Shown one piece after another: positions 26,630 through 35,398 of a stretch of 47,483 bases of DNA. The stretch covers positions 1 to 47,483 of the forward strand of contig CAZVIK010000006.1 in NCBI GenBank assembly GCA_964627045.1, read 5' to 3'. The notes under the pieces are model-generated. The model saw nothing but the letters and a program-made list of their open reading frames with translations. It searched no databases and was not told the origin of the DNA. This DNA comes from CAZVIK01 sp964627045 (GTDB lineage: Bacteria > Acidobacteriota > Terriglobia > Bryobacterales > Bryobacteraceae). Each line of letters opens with the position of its first letter. Position 1 is the first letter of the stretch. The position numbers and the translations under genes are program-made.

Positions 26630-29600
26630 CTAGAAGATGAACTTCAACTGGTAGCGGATCACACGCCCGCCACCGTCCATGTAGTACTTGTTCAGGAAGC
26701 GTCCCGCGGGCGTCGTGCCGACGTCGCCGCCCAGCGATCCGGGACCCGGCGAAAACGGGCTGATGCTGGCGCTGCCGAACTGCGGATAGTTCCAGATGTT
26801 GAAGAACTCGGTCCGGAAGGTGACCTGCATCCCCTCTTTCACCGCCACGGTCTTGAAGAGGTTCATGTTCCAGTTGTTGACACCCGGAACCCGCAGCGTG
26901 TTGCGGCCGAGGTTGCCGGTCTTGCCGGGGTTGGCCCCGGATTGAGCCGGCATCTGAATGTACATGGCCGACATCATGTCGATCGGCGCGTTGGCGGCGT
27001 CGGGGTTGATGTAGCCGGTCGCGCTCGACGCGCTGTACTGCGCCCTGACTCCCGGCTGGCCATTGGGGTTATACCACGGCCGGTCGTAGTTGCCGCCGAT
27101 GCCGTCAGCGTCCACGCCGTTGTAGACGTTCATGGGAGCGCCGGTCTCAAACGTGGTGATGCCGCTCACCTGCCAGCCGCCCACAATCCGGCCGAGTACG
27201 CCCTGCTGGTTCGTCATGAAAGGCAACTGGTAGGTGTAGCTGATCGACGCGCGGTGCGTGCGGTCGGAGAACGAGATGCCGCGATCCAGCGTCAAGCCGC
27301 CGTAAATCGACGGCAGCATCGTGTTTTGCGGCGAGTTGTTGTTGGCGACGCCAAAGACCTCGCTGGCGTTGTCGATCGTCCGGCTCCAGGTGTAAGCAAC
27401 CTGCATCATCAGGCCCCGGGAAAGCCGGCGGCTGGCCATGGTCTGGAGCGAATGGTAATTGGAATCGCCCCCGTTGGTGCGGGTCAACCGGCTGCCCTGC
27501 GTCCGGTCCAACCGAGTGGTAAGGGCGAACAGCGTCGGAGTGACGGCCGGCGAAATGCGCATGGACGAAGGAACCACCGGGTTCATGTCTTCGTTCACGA
27601 ACAGCCGCGTGCCCTTGGATCCGACGTAAGAGACGTCCGCCACCCAGCCATCCGGCAACTGCCGCTGAATACCGAGACTCCATCGCTGCTGGTAAGGATT
27701 CACCAGGTTCCCCGGCATCAGCGTCTGGCTATCAATCGGCAGCGGAGCGCGTGCCACCGTCGGCATCTGCGCAGACCAATTGGCGATACCTCGCACGTTG
27801 GAGGCGGTATTCCCGTTTACCAGCGTTGCGATCACGTTTGGCGTCGCGGTCTTTGCGTTAGACGCGATGTTATTGAAGAACGAATCGTAGCCGATCTGAT
27901 AGCCCGTGCGGATCACCGTCATCTTCTCGCCCAACAACATTCCGAGAAGGCCCGACGTGGCCGAAGGCGACCAGGCGATGCCGACCGTGGGAGACCAGTT
28001 GTTCTTGTCCGGGTCAACCTTGGTGGGGTCCATGTAAGGCCCCGTGGCGGTTACCGGGTCCACGTTAAACAACCCGGACCACGATGCCTTGTAGAGCGAG
28101 TTCATCGGCGTGCCGAAGTACTCGTAACGGACACCGAGGGTCAGCGTCAGGTCGCGCGTGGCTCTCCAGCGATCCTGGAAGAAATAGGCTTGCCGGGTGT
28201 AACGCGGGTAGTAGGCCGCGCTGCCAAAGTCCCTTTGGACGGTGCCCGTGGCTCCGCTGAAATCGTCGACGAAATTGGCGAAGTTCGAATAGCCCGACGT
28301 GGTCGCGTAGCCGATTTCGCCGCGCTCGCGAATCGGGGCGAACTGCCGCGCCCGCTGCTGCGTGACGGTCAGCCCCATGCGGAAGCTGTGCGTCCCGCGC
28401 ACGTGCGAGAGCGTGTCCTGAATCGCGTAGTTGTTGACCGTGCGGCCCTGCGGGAGATTGGTGGCAATGCCGAGCGCCGTCACGCCGCCGCCGATGGTGT
28501 AGCGCGGCAGGGTCAGGCCCAACTGCTCCTTCGGGTCCAGCGGGTAGTCCAGGTTGGCCCGGTTGTAGGGGAGACGCAGTTCGTTGGTGGTCGAGGGTGA
28601 AAACACGTGCGTCTCGGAAATCACCGCATTCAGCACTGGATAGGAGTAGCTGGTTTCGTACCCAGGGAAGAATGGGGTCAGGGCGATCGGGGTGGTCTGC
28701 TTGTCGTAGAACAGCCGTCCCGACAGCATGTCGCCGGGGGCGAGTTGATGATCGATCCGGGCCATGTACTGCCGGTCGGTGAACTTCTGTGAGTACGGCT
28801 GAATCGCGGTGCCGAACTCGACCGCCGGCCGCCCTCCGCCCATGGTCACGTTGAACGGCTGGGAGGTCGCCGTGACCGCCCCGGTGACCTGGTTGTACAG
28901 ATCGACCTGCTTGTTGGTGCCCTTAGGGAAGATCGAATTCAGCGTCGCCCGCCCTGCCGCCGTGAGCGTTACAAGGTTGTTGGTGCTGGTCGAACGCTGC
29001 CGCTGGTCGCTGAACGAGCCGAAGAAGAACGTCTTGTTCTGCCGGATCGGTCCGCCCAGCGTGAAGGCCCACCACTGCTCGATTCCGTATGGCGGCTTAC
29101 CGCGCGCCACGATCTCCGAACTAAGCGACTGCGTGTTGGTGATCGCGTCGTCGTTGGTCACGTCGACCTGATACATGGCCGTGCCGTGGAACTCATTGGT
29201 GCCGCTGCGGGTGATCGTGTTCACCACGGCGCCGGCCGCGCGGCCGAACTCGGCGTCGTAATTCGACGTCTGGACCGAAACCTCGGCGACGGCATCGGGA
29301 TTGGTGACCTGTACAAGTTGTCCGGCCACCGAAACATCGTTGTTTTCGGTGCCGTCAATCAGGAAGTTGTTCGAGCGGCCGCGGGACCCGTTCACCGGGA
29401 ACGTCCCCACGCCGAACCCGAACCGGTTGGAGCTGACGCCCGGCAGCGTGAGCGCGAACTGCACCGGATCGCGGCTCGAAGAAGGCAGGTCCGCGAAGGT
29501 AGCCAGATTGATCGTGGCGCCACGGACGGGCGCCTCCAGTTGCAGAAGCTGCGCCTCGCCGGTTACCTCAACCACCGAGCTGGATTGCCCGATTTCCAGG

Positions 29601-29914
29601 CGCACGTCGATGGACGCCACCTGGCCGGCCGAAACCGTCAGACTCTGGACCAAATGGGTCCGGAAGCCCGGCGCCGAAACGCTCAGACGGTACTCTCCAA
29701 GGTCCACCGCGTCAAAACGGTAGAGACCGGCGTCGTTGGACTTGGTCTCGCGCTTGATTCCGGTCAGCGCGCCCGTGATTTCAACCGTCGCGCCAGGCAC
29801 TACCGCCGCCTGCGGGTCGGTAACGATTCCGGTAATGGTCGCGCGGCTCGTCTGTGCGGCCGCGAAAACGGGGACCAACACTAGTCCCACTAGCAACAAA
29901 GCAATCGTTCGCAT
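26630..29914 (-). CDS. Large Oar-like TonB-dependent receptor with carboxypeptidase-regulatory domain
   Basis: A 1094 aa outer-membrane protein of the kind abundant in Acidobacteria. Signal peptide (MRTIALLLVGLVLVPVFAAAQ), then a CarboxypepD-reg domain (ATITGIVTDPQAAVVPGATVEI to about residue 115), a plug-like region (DLPSSSRDPVQFALTLPGVSSNRF; NNFLIDGTENNDVSVAGQLV) and a long beta barrel ending FKFIF-like (YQLKFIF), with an aromatic last residue. Relatives import oligosaccharides or export/anchor proteins; no specific ligand can be given. Strong GGAGG before the ATG at 29914. It has its own promoter and terminator, so it is a single-gene unit. Confidence 0.9.
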   Translation of the reverse strand: MRTIALLLVGLVLVPVFAAAQTSRATITGIVTDPQAAVVPGATVEITGALTGIKRETKSNDAGLYRFDAVDLGEYRLSVSAPGFRTHLVQSLTVSAGQVASIDVRLEIGQSSSVVEVTGEAQLLQLEAPVRGATINLATFADLPSSSRDPVQFALTLPGVSSNRFGFGVGTFPVNGSRGRSNNFLIDGTENNDVSVAGQLVQVTNPDAVAEVSVQTSNYDAEFGRAAGAVVNTITRSGTNEFHGTAMYQVDVTNDDAITNTQSLSSEIVARGKPPYGIEQWWAFTLGGPIRQNKTFFFGSFSDQRQRSTSTNNLVTLTAAGRATLNSIFPKGTNKQVDLYNQVTGAVTATSQPFNVTMGGGRPAVEFGTAIQPYSQKFTDRQYMARIDHQLAPGDMLSGRLFYDKQTTPIALTPFFPGYETSYSYPVLNAVISETHVFSPSTTNELRLPYNRANLDYPLDPKEQLGLTLPRYTIGGGVTALGIATNLPQGRTVNNYAIQDTLSHVRGTHSFRMGLTVTQQRARQFAPIRERGEIGYATTSGYSNFANFVDDFSGATGTVQRDFGSAAYYPRYTRQAYFFQDRWRATRDLTLTLGVRYEYFGTPMNSLYKASWSGLFNVDPVTATGPYMDPTKVDPDKNNWSPTVGIAWSPSATSGLLGMLLGEKMTVIRTGYQIGYDSFFNNIASNAKTATPNVIATLVNGNTASNVRGIANWSAQMPTVARAPLPIDSQTLMPGNLVNPYQQRWSLGIQRQLPDGWVADVSYVGSKGTRLFVNEDMNPVVPSSMRISPAVTPTLFALTTRLDRTQGSRLTRTNGGDSNYHSLQTMASRRLSRGLMMQVAYTWSRTIDNASEVFGVANNNSPQNTMLPSIYGGLTLDRGISFSDRTHRASISYTYQLPFMTNQQGVLGRIVGGWQVSGITTFETGAPMNVYNGVDADGIGGNYDRPWYNPNGQPGVRAQYSASSATGYINPDAANAPIDMMSAMYIQMPAQSGANPGKTGNLGRNTLRVPGVNNWNMNLFKTVAVKEGMQVTFRTEFFNIWNYPQFGSASISPFSPGPGSLGGDVGTTPAGRFLNKYYMDGGGRVIRYQLKFIF

Positions 29915-30003
29915 AGAGATCTATCCCTCCGGAATCCATCGCGGCGATCCCCCGCTTCACGCGGCAAAGGACCCCCCGGGCCGAGACGGACCAGATTCAA
30001 AAA

Positions 30004-30034
30004 AGTATACCACGCAAGTATCACCCCGTGGCAA
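30004..30034 (-). promoter_or_regulatory. Candidate promoter of the Oar-like receptor
   Basis: On the minus strand, TTGCCA (30034-30029), a 19-base spacer and TATACT (30009-30004), about 90 bases before the start codon. The -10 is strong; the spacing is long. Confidence 0.5.
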
Positions 30035-30046
30035 GGTGGATATTTC

Positions 30047-32053
30047 TTAATCGACCACGGGCCGCACCCCCGCCATCTCCAAGAGATTCTTTTCGCTGAG
30101 GATAGTGACACCGAGCGAGCGCGCCTTATCGAGTTTGGACCCTGCCTCGGTCCCCACCACCACGTAGTGGGTCTTCCGGCTGACCGAGCCCGTTACCTTC
30201 CCTCCCGCGGCTTCGATCATCGCCGTGGCCTGCTCGCGCGACAATGTGGGTAGCGCACCGGTCAGCACGAAGGTCAGGCCCTCCAGCGGCCCGCCAGCCC
30301 TCGGCCCGGCATCCTGCTCGAAGCGCAAACCCGCTTCCTTTAGGCGCCGCAACAATTCTTCATTGCGCGGTTCGCGGAAAAACTGGTAGATGCCGCCGGC
30401 GACCTTCGGCCCCACCTCTTCGGCCTTTTGCAGGTCCTCCAAACTGGCGCTGGCGACCCGCTCCATGGTCCCAAACGTACGCGCCAGGATAGCCGCCGTG
30501 CGCTCCCCAACCGAGGGGATGCCCAGGCCTCCCAGTACCCGGTCCAACCCGTTTTTCTTTGACGCCTCGATATTCGCGACAAGCTTTTCAGCCGACTTCC
30601 GCCCCATCCGCTCTAACGGGATCAGATCCTCCGGCTTCAACCGGTAGAGGTCCGCCACGCTTTTCACCAGGCCGCTGTCGACCAGTTGGTCCACCAGTGC
30701 TTCGCCCAGCCCGTCAATGTCCATCACCTTGCGCGCTGAAAAGTGCAAGATCGATTCTTTCAGACGTGCGGGGCAGTTCGTGTTGATGCAGCGGCTGGCG
30801 GCCTCGCCCTCCGGCCGCACGATGCGGCCCCCGCACACCGGGCACGCCTCCGGCATCCGAAACGGCACGGGCGCGGCGGCCTTTTCGACCACGCGCACCA
30901 CCTTCGGGATCACGTCCCCACTTCGCTCGATCAAGACGGAATCGCCAATCTCCAGCCCGAGCCGCCCGATCTCGTCTTCGTTGTGAAGCGTGGCGCGCGA
31001 AACCGTTACCCCGCCCACCGCCACCGGACGCAGGTGCGCGACCGGCGTCAGCGCACCGGTGCGGCCTACCTGCACTTCGATCTTCTCGACCACCGTCGCC
31101 TGCTGCTCGGCCGGGAACTTGAAGGCGATAGCCCAGCGCGGCGACTTTGCCGTCCATCCGAGCGCCCGCTGTTGCGCGACCGAATCCACCTTGGCCACGA
31201 TGCCATCGGTCTCGTAGGGCAACGTTTCGCGCCGCTGGCCCCAGTCCCGGCAGAATTGCATCAATTCGTCGATGTCCTGGCAGACTTCGTAGTGCGGATT
31301 CACTTTGAAACCGAAGCCGCGCAGCCGTTCCAGCGACTTCGACTGCTCCTCGCACACCGGCTCTCCGCCGGCGAGAAAGAAGTAGCCGAAGAAATCCAGC
31401 CGCCGCGAGGCCGTGATGCCCGGCTCCAACACCCGAATCGACCCGGCGGCCGCGTTGCGCGGGTTGGCAAAGCGCGGCAGCCCTTCCTGGTCGCGCTCCA
31501 GGTTCAGACGCTCGAACGCCCTCCGGTTCAGTAACACCTCGCCGCGCACCTCCAACTCGGCCGGCGCATTCTCGATGCGCAGCGGGAGTGAACGGATGGT
31601 CCGCGCGTTTTCGGTGACGTCCTCTCCTTCGATGCCGTCGCCTCGCGTGACGGCCTGCACCAGCCGCCCGTCCCGGTAGTGCGCCGCCATCGACAACCCG
31701 TCCAGCTTCAACTCGGCGACGTAGCGGAACGGAGCCCCGGCCAGCAGTTCGCGCACGCGCCGGTCGAAGTCGCGCAACTCGCCCTCGTTGAGGGCGTTGT
31801 CCAGGCTGAGCATGGGCGAGCTGTGCCGCACCTTGACGAAGCCCTCGCGCGGCTTGCCGCCCACGCGCTGAGTGGGCGAATCCGGCGTCACCAGGTCGGG
31901 CCGCGCCGCTTCCAGTTCGCGCAGCCGCCGCATGAGCGCGTCATACTCGGCGTCGGAAACCTCGGGCTGGTCCAGGACATAGTACAGGTGTTCGTGCCGC
32001 TGCAACAGGCGGCGCAGGCGCTCGATCTCCTGCACCACCGCTTTCTCGCCCAT
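30047..32053 (-). CDS. ligA: NAD-dependent DNA ligase
   Basis: Full-length LigA of 668 aa, which seals nicks in replication and repair using NAD. The N-terminal Ia domain (YYVLDQPEVSDAEYDAL) is followed by the adenylation domain with active-site Lys116 in ELKLDG, then the OB fold, a four-cysteine zinc finger (CPVCGG and CINTNC), helix-hairpin-helix repeats and a C-terminal BRCT domain (GLTFVLTGALPTLSREQATAM). All essential parts are present. The start at 32053 lies just 14 bases from the divergent lipid kinase gene and has no Shine-Dalgarno; a palindromic ATTATAAT between the two may act as -10 for both. Confidence 0.98.
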   Translation of the reverse strand: MGEKAVVQEIERLRRLLQRHEHLYYVLDQPEVSDAEYDALMRRLRELEAARPDLVTPDSPTQRVGGKPREGFVKVRHSSPMLSLDNALNEGELRDFDRRVRELLAGAPFRYVAELKLDGLSMAAHYRDGRLVQAVTRGDGIEGEDVTENARTIRSLPLRIENAPAELEVRGEVLLNRRAFERLNLERDQEGLPRFANPRNAAAGSIRVLEPGITASRRLDFFGYFFLAGGEPVCEEQSKSLERLRGFGFKVNPHYEVCQDIDELMQFCRDWGQRRETLPYETDGIVAKVDSVAQQRALGWTAKSPRWAIAFKFPAEQQATVVEKIEVQVGRTGALTPVAHLRPVAVGGVTVSRATLHNEDEIGRLGLEIGDSVLIERSGDVIPKVVRVVEKAAAPVPFRMPEACPVCGGRIVRPEGEAASRCINTNCPARLKESILHFSARKVMDIDGLGEALVDQLVDSGLVKSVADLYRLKPEDLIPLERMGRKSAEKLVANIEASKKNGLDRVLGGLGIPSVGERTAAILARTFGTMERVASASLEDLQKAEEVGPKVAGGIYQFFREPRNEELLRRLKEAGLRFEQDAGPRAGGPLEGLTFVLTGALPTLSREQATAMIEAAGGKVTGSVSRKTHYVVVGTEAGSKLDKARSLGVTILSEKNLLEMAGVRPVVD

Positions 32054-32062
32054 TGGCGTCTA

Positions 32063-32070
32063 TTATAATG
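32063..32070. promoter_or_regulatory. Palindromic ATTATAAT shared by divergent genes
   Basis: The sequence reads TATAAT on both strands and sits between the ligA start (32053) and the lipid kinase start (32068), overlapping the latter. It can act as -10 in both directions; for ligA this would give a nearly leaderless mRNA. Confidence 0.35.
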
Positions 32071-33003
32071 TTGCCTATTGCCACCTACCGCAACGCCTTT
32101 CTGATCTACAACCCGCAGGCTGGCGCTCTGGACCGGGACGGGATCGAGCGCCTCGACCTGGCGCTGGGGGCGATGTGCCGCTCCGGGCATCGCATTAGCG
32201 CGGTCGCAACCCACGGTCCGGGCTCGGCCACCGGCATCGCGCGCGACTGCGTGCGCGACGGCGCCGATCTGATCCTCGCCGCAGGCGGCGACGGCACGGT
32301 CAACGAGGTCGCCAACGGCGTTGTTCACTCGCAGGTTCCCTTCGGAGTGCTGCCGGCCGGCACGGCCAACATGCTGGCCCACGAGCTAGGCATCGCCGGG
32401 CCGATGGAGGCCGTGGCGCGGCGCGTCTCCGAGTGGATTCCCCGCCGCATCTGTGTGGGGTCGCTTGATGCGGACGGCGGCGCCCAGCGTTACTTCCTGA
32501 TGGTTGCCGGCGTCGGGCTGGACGCGCATATCGTCAGCCAGGTGGACCCCGCGCTCAAGAAGACGGGCGGCAAACTCTCCTATTGGATCGCCGGCATGGG
32601 CGAGTTCGTCCGCGAATTGGACGAGTTCGACGTCGAGGCCGGCGGCGTCAACAAGCCGGCCTCGTTTGCCCTCATCAGCCGCGTGCGCAACTACGGCGCC
32701 AGCGTCTTGATCACGCGCCACGCCAGCCTGCTCGGCGACGATTTCGCGCTCGCGCTGTTCGAGGGCAGGAATCCTTTCCGCTACATCGGCTACCTCGCGG
32801 GCATACTCGCCAACAAGTTGGAGGGCATGGAGGGAGTCACCTTGTTGCACGCCAAGTCGGTCGCCCTGCGGCCCCAAGAGGGGTCTTCGGTGAACGTCGA
32901 AGTGGACGGCGAGTTGGCCGGATCGCTGCCGGCCACCGTCGAAATCGTTCCCGACGCGCTGACGCTGCTGATGCCGCCGGAATTCCTGTCGTGGACAACC
33001 TGA
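32068..33003 (+). CDS. Diacylglycerol/lipid kinase catalytic domain protein (YegS/DagK class)
   Basis: A 311 aa lipid kinase of the DAGK/NAD-kinase fold. FLIYNPQAG near the N-terminus and GGDGTVNEVANGVV are the nucleotide-binding motifs; LPAGTANMLAHELGI follows. The C-terminal beta domain contains VNVEVDGELAGSLPATVEI. It probably phosphorylates diacylglycerol or a related lipid at the inner membrane face. The ATG at 32068 gives the canonical start but overlaps a TATAAT, so translation could begin at the next codon (TTG 32071) or the RNA could be initiated further upstream. It leads a tightly packed group with the next two genes. Confidence 0.9.
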   Translation: MLPIATYRNAFLIYNPQAGALDRDGIERLDLALGAMCRSGHRISAVATHGPGSATGIARDCVRDGADLILAAGGDGTVNEVANGVVHSQVPFGVLPAGTANMLAHELGIAGPMEAVARRVSEWIPRRICVGSLDADGGAQRYFLMVAGVGLDAHIVSQVDPALKKTGGKLSYWIAGMGEFVRELDEFDVEAGGVNKPASFALISRVRNYGASVLITRHASLLGDDFALALFEGRNPFRYIGYLAGILANKLEGMEGVTLLHAKSVALRPQEGSSVNVEVDGELAGSLPATVEIVPDALTLLMPPEFLSWTT

Positions 33004-33962
33004 CCCACACGCTGCTGGCCGTCGCCTTGAGCCGGGCGGGGTTGAATCGCCTGTCGCCGCATGCCACGGCGCTCCTGGTAGTCGGCGCCAACGCGCCGGA
33101 TGTGGACTTGGTGGTGCGACTGCTGCGTCCGTCCTCCGCTATGGCGATTCCCGGCGCCCACTTCCATTCTCTGGTGATGGCTCCGTTGATCGCCGCGGCT
33201 GTGACCCTGCTGGTCTGGCTGACCCGGCGTGGCCCGGCGCGATGGGCTCTCGCCTATGCGGTCGCGCTCGCCGGCGTCGCCAGCAACCCCCTGCTCGAAC
33301 TCGCTGGCTCCCACGGCGTGCGCCTGCTGTGGCCCTTCTCCGGCTGCTGGTTCCGCGGCGACCTGGTCGCCGCCTTCGATCTCTGGATTTGGTTGATTCT
33401 CGCCCTCGGCCTGGTGGCGCCCTGGTTCAGCCGCCTGGTGAGCCGGGAGATGGGCGCGAAGCCTTCCTCCGGCCGGGGGACGGCGATCTTCGTCCTGGTC
33501 CTCCTTTCCGGCTATCTCGGCGGCCGGTCCCTGCTGCACGCGCGCGCCCTCGCCACGCTCGATTCCCACATGTACCTGGGTGTGATCCCGGCGCGCGTAG
33601 CAGCCGTCGCCTCGCCCGTCGATCCGTTCGCCTGGACCGGCCTGGTGGAAGGTGCCACCTTTTATCAGCGGCACGCGGAACTGCACCTCCTCCGCGGGTT
33701 CGATCCTTCCAAGGGAACCACGTTCTACAAGCCGGAGGCGGGCCGCGTCCTCGAGCGGGCACGCGAGGCCCCCGAGTTCCGCGCGATCCTCGACTTTGCC
33801 GGGTGGCCCGTGTGGCGGGTCTTCACCGAGCCCGAGCCCGAAGGCGCGGTTAGAATCGAGTTGTCCGACTTGCGCTTCGGCCCGCCCGGCGGCTCGCGGT
33901 ATTCGGTTTCCGCCCTGTTCGATCCTCAGGGCCGCCCCACCGGTGCGCCGGGGCGCCAGTGA
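32991..33962 (+). CDS. DUF457/YdjM-like membrane-bound metal-dependent hydrolase
   Basis: A 323 aa protein. The N-terminus NLTHTLLAVALSRAGL, the GANAPDVDL loop and FHSLVMA place His and Asp residues as in the DUF457 (YdjM/YfhO-like LexA-regulated) family of membrane-bound metal hydrolases. Several membrane segments lie in the first 180 residues, and the C-terminal 120 residues are soluble. The GTG start at 32991 overlaps the kinase gene by 13 bases, and the end is overlapped by the aldehyde dehydrogenase frame. Natural substrate is unknown for the family. Confidence 0.78.
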   Translation: MDNLTHTLLAVALSRAGLNRLSPHATALLVVGANAPDVDLVVRLLRPSSAMAIPGAHFHSLVMAPLIAAAVTLLVWLTRRGPARWALAYAVALAGVASNPLLELAGSHGVRLLWPFSGCWFRGDLVAAFDLWIWLILALGLVAPWFSRLVSREMGAKPSSGRGTAIFVLVLLSGYLGGRSLLHARALATLDSHMYLGVIPARVAAVASPVDPFAWTGLVEGATFYQRHAELHLLRGFDPSKGTTFYKPEAGRVLERAREAPEFRAILDFAGWPVWRVFTEPEPEGAVRIELSDLRFGPPGGSRYSVSALFDPQGRPTGAPGRQ

Positions 33963-33976
33963 CTTCAGGAGGTCCC

Positions 33977-35392
33977 GTGGAATACCCCATGCACATCGGC
34001 GGCTGCGCGGTGGTCACCGGGCAGTCGCGCAAGGTGGAACTTCCCTACGACGGAACCGAGGTCGCCACCGTCTACGAGGCGGCCGAGGCGGAGGTGAACG
34101 CCGCCGTCGATGCGGCCCACGCCGTGGCGCCGGTGATGCGCGAGATGACGCTGGCCAACCGTGCGGCCATCCTCCGGCGGGCGCACGACTTGGTTCTGGA
34201 GCGCGCCGAGCCGCTGGCCCTGGCGCTTTCCAGCGAAAGCGGTAAACCGATCCGTGAGGCCCGCACCGAAGTCGCCCGTGCGGCCCAGACGCTTCTGTTT
34301 TCCTCGGAAGAGGCGCACCGGCTTTGCGGCGAAGTGGTCCCCATGGACGCCGCTCCCGCGGGCCAGGGCCACTGGGGCATGACGTTGCGCGAACCGCTCG
34401 GCGTCATCGCCGCCATCACGCCGTTCAACTTCCCGCTGAACCTGGCGATGCACAAGATCGGTCCGGCTCTGGCGGCCGGCAACACCGTGGTTCATAAGCC
34501 CGCCTCCGCCACTCCTGTCACCGGGCTCATGATGGCGGCGCTGTTTGAGGAATGCGGGCTTCCGGCCGGCGCGTTGAACGTGATCCCCGGCCCGGGCGGG
34601 CGCATCGGCGAGTTGCTGGTATCGCATCCGAAGGTCGCCATGATCACCTTCACCGGCAGCCCGGAGGTCGGCTTGCGCATCCGCAGCCTGGCCGGGATGA
34701 AGCGCGTTACGCTGGAACTCGGCTCCAACTCGGCGGTCATCGTCGAAGACGACGCGGACCTGGACGCGGCCGCTTCCCGCTGCATCACCGGCAGTTTCGC
34801 CAACTCGGGCCAGGTCTGCATCTCGATCCAACGCATCTTCGCGCACCAGCGCATCTACCACGAGTTCCTGGAACGCCTGGTGGCGGGTACCCGCAGCCTC
34901 TCGATCGGCCACCCGCACGACCCCTCGACCGACATCAGTTCCCTTGTCTCTACCGGCGAGGCTGAACGTGTGGCAGCCTGGATCGAGGAGGCCACACAAG
35001 CCGGCGCCCGCCTGGTCACCGGTGGCGCGCGGCGTCGCGCGACGGTGCAACCGGCCGTCCTGAGCCAGGTTCCCCCCGAAACGCGCCTCTTCTCGAAAGA
35101 GGCCTTCGGGCCGGTCGTGGCGGTCAACTCTCACGCCAGTCTGCCCGAGGCCGTCGATCAGGTCAACGCATCGCAATACGGTCTGCAAGCTGGCATCTTC
35201 ACGCGCGACATCGAGAAGGCCTTTTGGGCTGCGCGAAAGGTCCACGTCGGCGGGTTCCTGATCAACGAAGCGCCTTCCTATCGCCTCGACCACATGCCCT
35301 ACGGTGGCGTGAAGCTCAGCGGTACCGGGCGCGAAGGCCCGAAGTATGCCGTCGAAGAGATGACCGAGGTCAAACTCGTGGGCTGGCGATAG
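33977..35392 (+). CDS. Aldehyde dehydrogenase (NAD(P)-dependent)
   Basis: A 471 aa ALDH superfamily enzyme. Catalytic residues are visible: Glu247 in TLELGSNS and the nucleophile Cys281 in GQVCIS. Cofactor-binding parts include ITPFNFPLNLAMHKIGPALA and FTGSPEVG; KEAFGPVVAV lies near the C-terminus. The start GTG at 33977 has AGGAGG four bases upstream; a longer frame from 33959 also exists but lacks a better site. Similar to non-phosphorylating glyceraldehyde-3-phosphate or lactaldehyde-type ALDHs, but the aldehyde cannot be assigned. The close packing with a lipid kinase gene is unusual. Confidence 0.93.
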   Translation: MEYPMHIGGCAVVTGQSRKVELPYDGTEVATVYEAAEAEVNAAVDAAHAVAPVMREMTLANRAAILRRAHDLVLERAEPLALALSSESGKPIREARTEVARAAQTLLFSSEEAHRLCGEVVPMDAAPAGQGHWGMTLREPLGVIAAITPFNFPLNLAMHKIGPALAAGNTVVHKPASATPVTGLMMAALFEECGLPAGALNVIPGPGGRIGELLVSHPKVAMITFTGSPEVGLRIRSLAGMKRVTLELGSNSAVIVEDDADLDAAASRCITGSFANSGQVCISIQRIFAHQRIYHEFLERLVAGTRSLSIGHPHDPSTDISSLVSTGEAERVAAWIEEATQAGARLVTGGARRRATVQPAVLSQVPPETRLFSKEAFGPVVAVNSHASLPEAVDQVNASQYGLQAGIFTRDIEKAFWAARKVHVGGFLINEAPSYRLDHMPYGGVKLSGTGREGPKYAVEEMTEVKLVGWR

Positions 35393-35398
35393 GCGGCG

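Noticed and set aside
26609..28600. A 663-codon open frame on the plus strand
   Set aside because: It is antisense to the Oar-like receptor gene, whose domains and signals are clear; long mirror frames arise from the GC-rich codon use.
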